Part shown: positions 6,980-16,500 of the stretch, in pieces
Numbering within the stretch: the stretch's first letter is position 1
Layout of the letters: every line of letters begins with the position of its first letter
NCBI RefSeq assembly: GCF_011250565.1
Contig: NZ_JAANMS010000013.1
Location: 17,238-81,237, forward strand
Origin: Nocardioides sp. IC4_145
GTDB lineage: Bacteria > Actinomycetota > Actinomycetes > Propionibacteriales > Nocardioidaceae
Length of the DNA stretch: 64,000 nt
Reading direction: 5' to 3'
Made by a program: the position numbers and the translations under genes
The notes under the pieces: model-generated
What the model was told of the DNA's origin: nothing
The model's input: only the letters and a program-made list of their open reading frames with translations
Database searches by the model: none

Positions 6980-7318
6980 GCACCGGCGAGTGACCGTGCG
7001 CCACCCGCGCGTGGCGAGGCCCCCGGCCGCCGCGTGACACCCGCCTTCCCCTTGCGGATGTCGTGCGCCGGACCCGGGGGCCCCGTCTGGTCCTCACGCT
7101 AGGTTCGGCAGGGGCGGCGGTCAACGCCAGTGATCCTCAGCCTGTGGACGAACCTGTGGACACGGCTGTGGACCGAGCGCCGGACCCGTGGACGACACGC
7201 GGCGGAGCGCGGGAGGAGCCTGGGGAGGACACGCCCGAGCGGCGCGCCGCCCGGCGGCTGACCTGGGACGACGGTCCTCCACGGGCTGTGGAGGAGAAAA
7301 GACGGACGGAGGTGGGCT
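6980..7318. other. 339-bp intergenic region
   Basis: No convincing gene here. An open frame from 7063 crosses into the next gene and has no site or homology I can see. The region holds a 12-bp triplicated motif at 7141-7176 and the Shine-Dalgarno GGAGGTGG for the PHP gene (7308-7315). Confidence 0.6.
7141..7176. repeat. three 12-bp tandem units with DnaA-box-like cores
   Basis: Three units, each with core CTGTGGAC, are phased at exactly 12 bp (TGTGGAC at 7143, 7155 and 7167). On the minus strand the cores read like TTGTCCACA, the actinobacterial DnaA box, with one or two mismatches. Chance codon-driven repetition is the main alternative. Confidence 0.5.
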
Positions 7319-8380
7319 GTGGGCGAGCAGCCCGAGGTGCCGGCGGCGTACACCGCGGGGCCGGTCGCAGCGCTGCGACGGATCGCGTTCCTGCTCGAGC
7401 GGGCGCGCGAGGACACCTACAAGGTCAAGGCCTACCGCGGGGCGGCCGCGACGATCCTGCCGCTGCCGGACGACGAGGTCGCCCGGATGGTCGACGAGGG
7501 CACGCTGACCGACCTGCCGGGGGTGGGGAAGTCCTCGGGGCGGGTCATCGCCGAGGCGGTGCGCGGGGAGACGCCGCGGCGGCTCGCCGAGCTGGAGGCC
7601 GAGCACGCCGGACCGCTCACAGAGGACGAGCACGGCGCCCATGACCTGCACGGGGCGCTGCGCGGCGACTGCCACTCCCACTCCGACTGGTCCGACGGCG
7701 GCTCGCCGATCGAGGAGATGGCGATCACGGCGATGGAGCTGGGCCATGAGTACCTCGTGCTCACCGACCACTCGCCGCGGCTGAAGGTGGCGCGCGGCCT
7801 CAGCGCGGAGCGGCTGGCCCGCCAGCTCGACGTGGTCGACGCGGTCAACGAGCACCTGGGCGGTTCGTTCACCCTGCTCAAGGGGATCGAGGTCGACATC
7901 CTCGACGACGGCGGGCTCGACCAGACCGAGGAGATGCTCGACCGGCTCGACATCCGGGTCGCCAGCGTCCACTCCAAGCTGCGGATGGACCGCGACGCGA
8001 TGACCCGACGGATGGTCGCCGCGACCCGGAACCGGCACATGAACGTCCTGGGCCACTGCACCGGCCGCCTGGTGACCGGCGGCCGCGGCACCCGCCCGCC
8101 GTCGGAGTTCGACGCGCGTGCGGTCTTCGAGTCCTGCGCCGAGCACGACGTCGCGGTGGAGATCAACTCCCGTCCCGAACGCCGTGACCCGCCCACCGGG
8201 CTGCTCGAGCTGGCCCGCGACATCGGCTGCGTCTTCTCCATCGACAGCGACGCGCACGCCCCGGGGCAGCTGGACTTCCTCTGGTACGGCGCGGAGCGGG
8301 CCGCCGCGGCCGGCATCGAGCCCGACCGCATCGTCAACACGTGGCCGAAGGAGCGCCTCCTGGCGTGGGCGACGAAGTAG
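7319..8380 (+). CDS. PolX-like HhH plus PHP-domain metal-dependent phosphoesterase
   Basis: A 353-residue protein. Residues about 10-90 resemble the N terminus of DNA polymerase X (KVKAYRGAA and the helix-hairpin-helix TDLPGVGKS). From about 115 onward is a PHP domain with metal ligands in GDCHSHSDWSDG, LTDHS, GIEVDIL, LGHCTGR, INSRPE and SIDSDAH. The polymerase palm that normally lies between is missing, so it is likely a DNA-binding phosphatase or nuclease, not a polymerase. The GTG start has GGAGGTGG five nt upstream. The downstream YgjP gene follows after 10 nt, likely in the same transcript. Confidence 0.83.
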   Translation: MGEQPEVPAAYTAGPVAALRRIAFLLERAREDTYKVKAYRGAAATILPLPDDEVARMVDEGTLTDLPGVGKSSGRVIAEAVRGETPRRLAELEAEHAGPLTEDEHGAHDLHGALRGDCHSHSDWSDGGSPIEEMAITAMELGHEYLVLTDHSPRLKVARGLSAERLARQLDVVDAVNEHLGGSFTLLKGIEVDILDDGGLDQTEEMLDRLDIRVASVHSKLRMDRDAMTRRMVAATRNRHMNVLGHCTGRLVTGGRGTRPPSEFDARAVFESCAEHDVAVEINSRPERRDPPTGLLELARDIGCVFSIDSDAHAPGQLDFLWYGAERAAAAGIEPDRIVNTWPKERLLAWATK

Positions 8381-8390
8381 GTTCCCGCAC

Positions 8391-8927
8391 ATGGGAGTGC
8401 GCCAGGACGTGGAGGTGCGCCGCTCGAAGCGGCGGCGCCGCACGGTCTCGGCGTACCGCGACGGCGAGCGGATCGTCGTCCTCGTCCCGGCCAGCCTGTC
8501 CCGCGCCGAGGAGGCGGACTGGGTGGAGAAGATGGTCGCGCGGCTGGAGCGGTCCGAGCGCCGCCGGAACCCCTCGGACGACGACCTGCTGGCCCGGGCG
8601 CGGCTGCTGAGCGACCGCTACCTCGGCGGCATCGCCGTGCCCGAGTCGGTCCGCTGGGTCGACAACCAGAACGCGCGCTGGGGCTCGTGCACCCCCGGCG
8701 ACCGCTCGATCCGCCTGTCGGTGCGGCTCCAGGGGATGCCGTCGTGGGTCGTCGACTACGTGATGGTGCACGAGCTCGCGCACCTGATCGAGGCCGGCCA
8801 CGACGCGCGGTTCTGGGCGTGGGTGGACCGCTACCCGCACACCGAGCGGGCCAAGGGCTACCTGCTCGGCTGGTCCGCGGCCGCGCGGGTCGACCCGCCC
8901 GCGTCGATGCAGGACGAGGTCGACTGA
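8391..8927 (+). CDS. YgjP-like zinc metallopeptidase (DUF45 family)
   Basis: A 178-residue protein of the YgjP/SprT-like zinc peptidase group. The active site HELAHLIEAGH at about 127-137 supplies the HExxH zinc ligands, and NARWGSCT near 95 is the conserved upstream motif. Substrates of the family are unknown. It is probably cotranscribed with the PHP gene. Its last 70 nt overlap the end of the convergent Nudix gene. Confidence 0.88.
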   Translation: MGVRQDVEVRRSKRRRRTVSAYRDGERIVVLVPASLSRAEEADWVEKMVARLERSERRRNPSDDDLLARARLLSDRYLGGIAVPESVRWVDNQNARWGSCTPGDRSIRLSVRLQGMPSWVVDYVMVHELAHLIEAGHDARFWAWVDRYPHTERAKGYLLGWSAAARVDPPASMQDEVD

Positions 8928-9487
8928 CCCAGCCGGTCCAGCGCCCATCGGTCCAAGCCCAGCGCGACCAGCTCGGCGAGCTCGGGGTTCGGCAGGTCGT
9001 CGACCGGCCACCACCGCACGTCGACCGACTCCTCGCTCACGGCGTACGCCGCCTCCGCCGGCGCGACCGCGAGGAACCGGACGTCCAGGTGGTGCACGGG
9101 CCGTCCGTCGGCCAGCGGCCCCCCGCAGAACGGCACGGCGTGCTCGGAGAGGTGCACCGGTTGCGGGTCGACCAGCAGGCCGGCGATCCCGGACTCCTCG
9201 GTCGCCTCGCGCAGCGCGGCGCCGGCCAGTGTGGTGTCGCCCGGCTCGCAGTGCCCGCCGAGCTGGAACCACTCCCGCGCCTTGGCGTGCAGCGTGAGCA
9301 GCACCCGCTCGCCGGCCGCGTCGACGACCAGCGTGCTGGCCGTGACGTGGTCGGGTCGGCAGGACCGCTCGAGCCCGTCGGGACGGGCCCGGAGGTGGGC
9401 GACGTACCGCTCGCGCAGCGCCTCCTGCGCAGGCCCGGGCGCCGTCCAGCCGGTCAGCAGCGCCAGGGCGTCGGCGTGGAGGCTCAC
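8858..9487 (-). CDS. Nudix hydrolase
   Basis: A 209-residue protein with a Nudix box near 83-106 (GGHCEPGDTTLAGA, REATEESG), so it cleaves a nucleoside-diphosphate-linked substrate with Mg2+. The substrate cannot be told from sequence. The GTG start at 9487 overlaps the stop of the DUF2342 gene by four nt (GTGA), so the two are translationally coupled. The reading frame runs into the convergent YgjP gene for 70 nt; the terminal 30 or so residues are probably dispensable. Confidence 0.85.
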   Translation of the reverse strand: MSLHADALALLTGWTAPGPAQEALRERYVAHLRARPDGLERSCRPDHVTASTLVVDAAGERVLLTLHAKAREWFQLGGHCEPGDTTLAGAALREATEESGIAGLLVDPQPVHLSEHAVPFCGGPLADGRPVHHLDVRFLAVAPAEAAYAVSEESVDVRWWPVDDLPNPELAELVALGLDRWALDRLGQSTSSCIDAGGSTRAAADQPSR

Positions 9488-10872
9488 TCCTCGCCGGAGC
9501 CGCTGGAGCCGTCGGACCCGGGCTCGAGCAGCTTGCGCAGCTCGGCGTCGAAGGCCTCGTCGGTCAGCTCCGCGGGGGCGCCGGCGTCCTCGCGGAAGCC
9601 GAGCGGGTCGTCGAGGTCGGCGGCGGTCGGCAGCAGGTCGGGGTGCATCCACACGCCGTCGCGGCCCTCGATGCCCTGGCGGCTGCGCAGCGAGCCCCAG
9701 AGGGTGGAGGCGTCGCGCAGCCGGCGGGGGCGCATCTCGAGCCCGACGAGGGAGGCGAAGGTCTGTTCGGCCGGCCCGCCGGCGGCGCGCCGGCGGCGTA
9801 CCGCCTCCTGCATCTTGGCCGCGGCCGGCATCCGCTCGGCGGTGGCCTGGCCGACGACCTCGTCGACCCAGCCCTCGACGAGCGCGAGCGCGGTCTCGAG
9901 CCGCTGCAGCGCCGCCTCCTGGCGCGGGGACTTCGGCATCTCGAACAGGCCGCCCTCGAGCAGCTGCTGCATCGACTCGGGGTTGGTCGGGTCGACGCCG
10001 CGCATCTGCTCCTCGATGCGGGACTGGATCGCCTCGGCGTTGATCTCCACGCCCTTGGCGAAGTCGGTGACCGCGGCGATGACGTGCTCGCGCAGCCACG
10101 GGACGTGGGCGAAGAGCCGCTGGTGGGCGGCCTCGCGCAGCGCGAGGTAGAGCAGCACGTCGTCCTCGGTGACGTCGAGGCCCTCGGCGAACGCCGCGAC
10201 GTTGGTCGGCAGCAGCGCGGCGCGGCCGGGCTGGGCCAGCGGCACGCCGACGTCGGAGACGCTCAGCACCTCGCCGGCCAGCGCCCCGAGCGCGGAGCCG
10301 ACCTGGCTGGCGAGCATCGCGCCCATGGCCTTGCCGAGGATGCCGAGGATCGGTCCGGCCTGGGCCTTGGCCTCCGGCGGCAGCGCGTCGGCGATGCCCG
10401 AGGTGGACTGCTCGGCGACGGGCGCGACCAGCACCTTCCAGACCTCGGCGGTGCCGACGACCCACTCGGCGCGGCTCCACGCCGTCGTCGAGGTGACGCC
10501 GGAGGGGAAGGTCGTGGTGTCGTCGAGCCAGTGGTCGGCGAGGCGGAGCGCGTCGGCGACGGCGTCCTTCTGCCGCTGGGTCGGCGTCGGGTCGGGCTGG
10601 GGGACGGCCTTGCGGGCGGTGTCGAGTGCGAGGTCCCAGTTCAGCGGACCGTCGTAGGGCTGCATCATCGCCTGGATCTGGCCGAAGAGCTGCGAGAGGT
10701 CGGGCATGCCGCCACCGGCGCCGCCCGGGAAGCCGCCCGGGAAGCCGCCGGGGAGACCGCCCGGGAAGCCACCGGCGCCACCGGAGAAGAAGGCCTCGAA
10801 GGGCGTGCCCTTGAACGGGTTCTGGCCCGGGTCCTGGCCGTCGTCGGGACCGTCCGACGGGTTGTTCGTCAT
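9484..10872 (-). CDS. DUF2342 zinc-dependent metalloprotease-like protein
   Basis: A 462-residue actinobacterial protein of the DUF2342 family, homologous to M. tuberculosis Rv3195 by memory. The N terminus has a low-complexity Gly/Pro/Phe stretch (repeated PGGFPGG, residues 31-52). The helical core carries the putative metallopeptidase-like segment REAAHQRLF near 228 and EGWVDEVVG near 313. The biochemical activity has not been shown to my knowledge. Start ATG 10872 is divergent from moaE by 54 nt. The stop is coupled to the Nudix gene. Confidence 0.85.
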   Translation of the reverse strand: MTNNPSDGPDDGQDPGQNPFKGTPFEAFFSGGAGGFPGGLPGGFPGGFPGGAGGGMPDLSQLFGQIQAMMQPYDGPLNWDLALDTARKAVPQPDPTPTQRQKDAVADALRLADHWLDDTTTFPSGVTSTTAWSRAEWVVGTAEVWKVLVAPVAEQSTSGIADALPPEAKAQAGPILGILGKAMGAMLASQVGSALGALAGEVLSVSDVGVPLAQPGRAALLPTNVAAFAEGLDVTEDDVLLYLALREAAHQRLFAHVPWLREHVIAAVTDFAKGVEINAEAIQSRIEEQMRGVDPTNPESMQQLLEGGLFEMPKSPRQEAALQRLETALALVEGWVDEVVGQATAERMPAAAKMQEAVRRRRAAGGPAEQTFASLVGLEMRPRRLRDASTLWGSLRSRQGIEGRDGVWMHPDLLPTAADLDDPLGFREDAGAPAELTDEAFDAELRKLLEPGSDGSSGSGEE

Positions 10873-10926
10873 GCTCCCACGGTACGCGGCGGGCCCAGCG
10901 GCGAGCGCGCGACTAGGGTCGGCCCC

Positions 10927-11355
10927 ATGACCCATCCGGCCGTCCGCCTCGTCGGCCTGCGCGAGACCGCGCTCGACGTCGACGAGGTGCTCCGCTCGCT
11001 CGACGACGACGCCTCCGGCGGGCTGGTCCTCTTCGTCGGCCGCGTCCGCGACCACGACGGCGGCAAGGGCGTGACCGGCCTCGACTACTCCGCCCACCCG
11101 ACGGCACTGGCGAAGCTGGCGGAGGTCTGCGACCGGGTCGCCGAGGAGCACGACGTGCACGGCGTCGCCGCCGTCCACCGCGTCGGCAGCCTCGCCATCG
11201 GCGACGCCGCCGTCGTCGTCGCGACCGCCTCCGCCCACCGCGGCACCGCCTTCGAGGCCTCCCGCGCCCTCATCGACACCCTGAAGGACGAGGTGCCGAT
11301 CTGGAAGCACCAGCGCTTCGGCGACGGCAGCGAGGAGTGGGTCGGCTCCCCGTAG
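10927..11355 (+). CDS. moaE: molybdopterin synthase catalytic subunit MoaE
   Basis: The large subunit of molybdopterin synthase, which transfers sulfur from MoaD to precursor Z in molybdenum cofactor synthesis. It has 142 residues. Conserved segments include VLFVGRVRDHDGG near 37 and the C-terminal KDEVPIWKHQ with the active-site lysines. No moaD or other cofactor gene is adjacent, so the partner is encoded elsewhere. Confidence 0.92.
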   Translation: MTHPAVRLVGLRETALDVDEVLRSLDDDASGGLVLFVGRVRDHDGGKGVTGLDYSAHPTALAKLAEVCDRVAEEHDVHGVAAVHRVGSLAIGDAAVVVATASAHRGTAFEASRALIDTLKDEVPIWKHQRFGDGSEEWVGSP

Positions 11356-11397
11356 CCGTTCGTCCACAGGTGGTCGGGCTGGTCGCCCGTCGTCGGC

Positions 11398-11458
11398 GTA
11401 GTCCGTGACGTTCCGCAAGCAGATCCGGCCGCGACACCTGCGGAACGTCACGGACTAC
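11398..11458. repeat. perfect 20-bp-arm palindrome with 21-nt loop
   Basis: GTAGTCCGTGACGTTCCGCA at 11398-11417 is exactly complementary to 11439-11458, with a 21-nt loop. It follows moaE by 42 nt. Its sequence is unrelated to the 770 and 45273 palindromes, though GTCCGT-like starts recur. It may act as a terminator for moaE or be another dispersed element. Confidence 0.85.
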
Positions 11459-11546
11459 CCCGCCAGCTCCCGCCCGGCTGTGGGCGACCGGCGGCAGCGG
11501 GCGTGGCTCCGCCGGAACGAGCGGCCCGCCGCCTAGCCTTCGAGGC

Positions 11547-11774
11547 GTGGAGATCCTGCTGTGGCTCGTGCCGCCCGCCGTGGTGACGGTCGTGGCGATG
11601 GTGTGGGTGTCGTGGCTGGGGCGCGAGGGTCGCGGGGAGGTCGACCGCGAGGTGGCCGTTCGGCGGCTGGGGGCGGCGATCGAGCGCGGCCGGCGGCCGA
11701 CGTACGCCGCACCCGCGCGACGCGAGGACCGCAGCACCGGCGTCGCCGTGCGCCCCTCCCGCCGCGCCTCCTGA
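11547..11774 (+). CDS. small single-pass membrane protein (75 residues)
   Basis: The protein has one hydrophobic segment at about residues 3-24 (ILLWLVPPAVVTVVAMVWVSW), then a charged cytoplasmic tail rich in Arg and Glu. No family is recognised. The GTG start has only a weak upstream site. It lies 43 nt before the PDZ protease gene, with which it may be cotranscribed. Its reality rests on the clean N-terminal membrane segment. Confidence 0.6.
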   Translation: MEILLWLVPPAVVTVVAMVWVSWLGREGRGEVDREVAVRRLGAAIERGRRPTYAAPARREDRSTGVAVRPSRRAS

Positions 11775-11817
11775 ACCGGCCGGAGCCCGGCTTGCCGCCT
11801 GATGAGAAGGTGGCGCC

Positions 11818-12867
11818 ATGACGCAGCGCACGATCGCCGCCCTCCTGGCGGTGCCGCTGGTCGTGGCGCTGCTCGTGGCGGCGGCCCGCCACCCGCTGCC
11901 GTACGTCACCTACGAGCCCGGCCTGACCGTCGACGTCCTGGGGACCGACGGCGGCAAGGAGATCGTCGAGGTCGACGGGGAGCAGACCTACCGCGACGAC
12001 GGCGAGCTGCGGATGACCACCGTCTTCGTCTCCCGGCCGAACGCCGACGTGTCGCTGTTCGAGGTGATGAAGGGCTGGCTCAGCGACGAGGACGCGGTCT
12101 ACCCCTACGAGGCGGTCTACGAGGAGGGGACGACCGACGAGGAGAACGAGGCCGAGGGCGCGGTCGACATGGTCACCTCGCAGGACGCCGCGACCGCGGT
12201 CGCGCTGACCGAGCTGGGGTACGACGTGGAGCCGGCCGTCGAGGTGCTCCTCGTGACCGAGGGGACCCCGGCCGAGGGACGGCTGCGGGTGCGTGACGTG
12301 TTCCTCGAGGCCGACGGCGTCGAGATCGAGGAGCCGCAGGACCTCGTCGACGTCGTGAAGGCGGCCGAGCCCGGCGAGCCGGTGACCTTCCGCGTGCTGC
12401 GCAAGGGCGAGGAGCGCACCGTGCAGGTCGTGCCCGAGGAGGTCGACGGCCGGCCGCAGGTGGGCGTCCGGCTCGGCACCGGGTTCACCTTCCCGTTCGA
12501 GGTCTCGGTCAACGTCGACCCCCAGATCGGCGGCCCGAGCGCCGGGCTGATGTTCAGCCTGGCCATCTACGACACGCTCACCCCGGGCTCGCTGACCGGC
12601 GAGACGATCGTGGCCGGCAGCGGCACGATCGACCCGGAGGGCAACGTCGGGCCGATCGGCGGCATCCAGCAGAAGATCGTGGGAGCACGCGACGCCGGTG
12701 CTGCGTTGTTCCTGGTGCCGCCCGACAACTGCGCGGACGCGCTCGGGGCGCCCGCCGACGACATGCGGCTGGTGCGCGCGGAGACGATGCACGACGCGGT
12801 CGAGGCCATCGAGGCGTGGGTGGCCGACCCCGGGATCAAGGACCTGCCCAGCTGTGAGAAGAACTGA
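11818..12867 (+). CDS. membrane-anchored PDZ-Lon (YlbL-type) serine protease
   Basis: A 349-residue protein anchored by an N-terminal membrane segment (residues 6-23) and exposed outside. A PDZ domain spans about 130-215 (VLLVTEGTPAEGRLRVRD). A Lon-type S16 peptidase domain follows, with catalytic Ser241 in GGPSAG and Lys286 in GIQQKI. It resembles Rv3194c of M. tuberculosis and YlbL of Bacillus. It is followed by a PPA1309-like gene and the UPF0182 gene, as in other actinobacteria. Substrates are unknown. Confidence 0.9.
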   Translation: MTQRTIAALLAVPLVVALLVAAARHPLPYVTYEPGLTVDVLGTDGGKEIVEVDGEQTYRDDGELRMTTVFVSRPNADVSLFEVMKGWLSDEDAVYPYEAVYEEGTTDEENEAEGAVDMVTSQDAATAVALTELGYDVEPAVEVLLVTEGTPAEGRLRVRDVFLEADGVEIEEPQDLVDVVKAAEPGEPVTFRVLRKGEERTVQVVPEEVDGRPQVGVRLGTGFTFPFEVSVNVDPQIGGPSAGLMFSLAIYDTLTPGSLTGETIVAGSGTIDPEGNVGPIGGIQQKIVGARDAGAALFLVPPDNCADALGAPADDMRLVRAETMHDAVEAIEAWVADPGIKDLPSCEKN

Positions 12868-12877
12868 CGAGAGACGA

Positions 12878-12911
12878 GACGTGACCGAGGACCAGACGTG
12901 ACCGAGGACCA
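12878..12911 (+). repeat. 17-bp tandem duplication at a translation start
   Basis: GACGTGACCGAGGACCA occurs twice without a gap (12878-12894 and 12895-12911). Both contain GTG-ACC-GAG, but the first is in a different frame and stops after six codons. The first copy's GAGGA lies 6 nt before the GTG of the second, so it now serves as the ribosome-binding site. Confidence 0.8.
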
Positions 12912-13569
12912 GCTGCCCGACCCGACCGCGGACGCCGACGACAAGCACGGGGACGACAAGGACGGCCTGCTCGACGACCTGGACACCGACCCGGCGCTCG
13001 CGTCGGCGGTGCTGGAGATCGAGTCGCACCTGGCCGGTGACGGCTGGGACCAGCCGGCCCGGTTGTACGCGCTGGTCGAGACCGGGGCGCTGGTGCGCCA
13101 GGAGCCCGTGCTGGCTGCGCAGATGGGGCTCGACGCGTCGTCGGAGCAGGGGTCGCTGACCGCGATCGAGCAGGACCAGCTGGCACCCGACGTCCCGCTG
13201 GAGCAGGTGCTGGAGACGATCCTGTGGCCCGCCGGCGTGACCGGCTGCGCCGCGGTCGTGGAGCGGCTGGTGCTGCCGCCCGGCGCGGACACCGAGGTGC
13301 CGGAGGACCCGGCGGAGGCCGAGGCGTTCGCCCGGGAGCACCCGGACCGCCAGGAGGTCCGCATCGTCGCCGGGGCGACCCGCGACGGATCGACGTACTG
13401 CGCGCTGCGGTTGCGCGCGCACGACGACGACCAGTCGGTCGTCGGGGGCGCCGACCTGGTGCCCGGCCTGCTCGCGCTGCTGCAGGCCACGCTGGAGGAG
13501 GACGAGGGAATGAACCACACGACCGCGCCGACCGACGGACGCACCGACCAGCCGGGAGGGTCCGCGTGA
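12898..13569 (+). CDS. PPA1309-family protein
   Basis: A 223-residue acidic cytoplasmic protein, seen in actinobacteria between the PDZ-Lon protease and UPF0182 genes; I assign it to the PPA1309 family by position and features such as DGWDQPARLYALV and EQVLETILWP. The start is very acidic and the tail is disordered. The function is unknown. GTG 12898 is chosen because the earlier GTG at 12881 is out of frame. The end overlaps the UPF0182 start by four nt. Confidence 0.75.
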   Translation: MTEDQLPDPTADADDKHGDDKDGLLDDLDTDPALASAVLEIESHLAGDGWDQPARLYALVETGALVRQEPVLAAQMGLDASSEQGSLTAIEQDQLAPDVPLEQVLETILWPAGVTGCAAVVERLVLPPGADTEVPEDPAEAEAFAREHPDRQEVRIVAGATRDGSTYCALRLRAHDDDQSVVGGADLVPGLLALLQATLEEDEGMNHTTAPTDGRTDQPGGSA

Positions 13570-16500
13570 GCGAGCTCTTCGCCGACGACCCCCGCGACAC
13601 CCCGCCGCCGGAGCGGGAGGTGCCGCGCCGGTCGCGCGCGCTGGTCATCACCGCCGCCGTGGTGGTGCTGGCGTTCTTCGGCCTCACGACGTTCGCGTCG
13701 TTCTACACCGACCGGCTGTGGTTCCGCGGCGCCGACTACGGGTCGGTCTTCACCACGTTGTTCTGGACGCGGACCGGCCTGTTCCTGGTCTTCGGCGCGC
13801 TCATGGCGATCGTCGTCGGCCTCAACATGTGGCTGGCCTACCGCTACCGCCCGGCGTTCCGCATCCCGGGCTCGGACCAGAGCGGCCTGGAGCGCTACCG
13901 CGAGGCGGTCACGCCGATCCGCACCTGGCTCCTGGTCGGGGTCGCGCTGGTCATGGGCGTCTTCGCCGGCACCTCGGGGTCGGGGGAGTGGCGCAACTAC
14001 CTGCTGTGGCGCAACGGCAACGCGTTCGGCACGGACGATCCCTACTTCGAGCGCGACATCGGCTTCTACGTCTTCGACCTGCCGTGGCTGCACTTCCTCG
14101 TCGACTTCACCATGGCGGTCGTCGTCGTGGCGCTGCTCGCGGCGGCCGTCGTGCACTACCTGTACGGCGGCATCCGGCTCCAGGTCTCGACCGACCGGCT
14201 CTCGGGCGCGGCGCAGGTGCAGCTGTCCGTGCTGCTGGGGATCTTCGTGCTCGCCAAGGGTGTCGACTACTACCTCGACCGCTTCGACCTGGTGACCCAG
14301 GGCGGGGAGCTGTTCACCGGCATGAGCTACACCGACGACCACGCGGTGCTGCCGGCCAAGAACATCCTCATGGGCATCGCGCTGGTCTGCGCGGTGCTGT
14401 TCTTCCTCAACGTCTGGCGCCGCACCTGGATCCTGCCGTCGATGGGCCTGGCGCTCCTCGCGCTGTCCGCGGTGCTGCTGGGCCTGGTCTGGCCGGGCAT
14501 CGTCCAGCAGTTCCAGGTCAACCCCTCCCAGGCCGACAAGGAGGAGCCCTACATCCAGACCAACATCGACGCGACGCGCGCCGCGTACGGCGTCGCCGAC
14601 GTGGAGGTCGAGGAGTACTCCAGCGACCCGGACCTCGACGTCAACATCGGCACGCTCGACGGCGGCACCGCGTCGGTCCCGCTGGTCGACCCGCAGCTGG
14701 TGCGCGCGGCGTTCGAGCAGCGCCAGCAGGTCCGCGCGTTCTACTCCGTCGCGCCGGTGCTCGACGTGGACCGCTACGAGATCAACGGCGAGGACCGCGC
14801 GCTCGTGCTCGGCGTCCGCGAGCTCGACCAGGACAACCTGGGCGACGACTCGCGCAACTGGTCGAACCTGCGCACCGTCTACACCCACGGCAACGGCATC
14901 ATCGCGGCGTACGCCAACCAGCGCCCGGAGGACAACTCCGCGCAGGCCGAGGCCGGCGAGGAGGCCGACGAGGCGGACAGCGTGTCGGAGGCCGACAACG
15001 TGCAGTGGGCCGAGGGCAGCGGGCCGGGGCAGGCGGACCTGACCGAGGCCACCGGCGGCTACGAGACGCGGGTCTACTACGGCGAGCAGAGCCCGGAGTA
15101 CTCCATCGTCGGCAAGGCCGACGAGGACAGCCCCGACGTCGAGCTGAACCTGCCGACGCCGGGCGCCGAGGACCAGGGCACGGTCACGACGTACGAGGGC
15201 GACGGCGACGTCGCGATCGGCGGCTTCTTCAACCAGCTGATGTACGCCGTGAAGTTCGGCGAGCCGAACTTCCTGCTCTCGGGCCGCGTGAACGAGAACA
15301 GCAAGATCCTCTACAACCGCGAGCCCCGCGACCGCGTCCGCAAGGTCGCGCCGTGGCTGACCGTGGACGCGGACGCCTACCCGGCGGTCGTCGACGGACG
15401 GATCCTGTGGATCGTCGACGGCTACACGACGACCGACCGCTACCCGCAGGCGCAGCGCGAGTCGCTCGACGAGATGACCGACGACTCCCTCGACACCCCG
15501 GGCGCGCTGCGGACGATCCCGACCGACGAGATCAACTACATGCGCAACGCGGTCAAGGCGACCGTCGACGCGTACTCCGGCGAGGTGACGATCTACGCCT
15601 GGGACGAGGAGGACCCGATCCTGGAGGCGTGGAGCAACGCCTTCCCCGGCACGGTCACGCCGAAGGGGGAGATCTCCGAGGAGCTGATGCAGCACCTGCG
15701 CTACCCCGAGGACCTGTTCAAGGTGCAGCGCTTCCAGTTCGCCCGCTACCACGTCACCGACCCGCGTGACTGGTACCAGGACAACAACCGGTGGGAGGTC
15801 CCGGAGGACCCGTACACGCGGGGCACGCTGCAGCCGCCGTACCGGCTCTTCGTCCGCAACCCCGGGGACACCGAGGAGACCTTCGCGCTGTCGTCGGTCT
15901 TCGTCCCCTACAACAAGGACAACCTCGCCTCGTTCGTCTCCGTCGACGCCGACGCGTCGAGCGAGAACTACGGGCGGATGCGCGTGCTGCAGCTGCCCAA
16001 CGAGCAGACCGACGGGCCGGGGCAGGTGGCCAACGCCTTCGCCACCGACCCGCAGATCGCGGACCTGGTCGCGGACTTCAACCGCTCCGGCGCGCGACCG
16101 GTCTACGGCAACCTGCTCACGCTGCCGGTCGCGGACGCGCTGCTCTACGTCCAGCCGGTCTACTCGATCCGCGAGATCACCGACTCCGGCTTCCCGATCC
16201 TGCGCTACGTGCTGGTGCGGTACGGCGACGAGGTCGGCGTGGGCACGACGCTGCGCCGGGCGCTCGCCGACCTGCTCGGGGTCTCCGCGGGCTCGGCCGG
16301 CTCCGGCTCGGGCAACGGCTCGGGCGGCCCGGACGAGCCCGAGGGCGAGCTGACCGGCACCCGTGGCGAGCAGATCGCGCAGCTGCTCGAGGACGCGGAG
16401 GACGCCTTCGCCGCCGCGCAGGCCGCCCTCGCCGACGGCGACCTGGCGACGTACCAGGAGCGCGTCGAGGCCGCCGAGCGTGCCGTCGCCCGCGCGCTGG

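Noticed and set aside
7063..7644. Open frame in the gap before the PHP gene
   Set aside because: It overlaps the well-supported PHP gene, lacks a ribosome-binding site and shows no domain; its PVDEPVD repeat is explained by the 12-bp DNA repeat.
10706..10780. Short GC repeats in the DUF2342 gene as a mobile repeat
   Set aside because: These encode the PGGFPGG low-complexity stretch of the protein.
12895..12911. Possible use of GTG 12881 as start of the PPA1309-like gene
   Set aside because: That GTG is out of frame and stops after six codons; GTG 12898 opens the gene.
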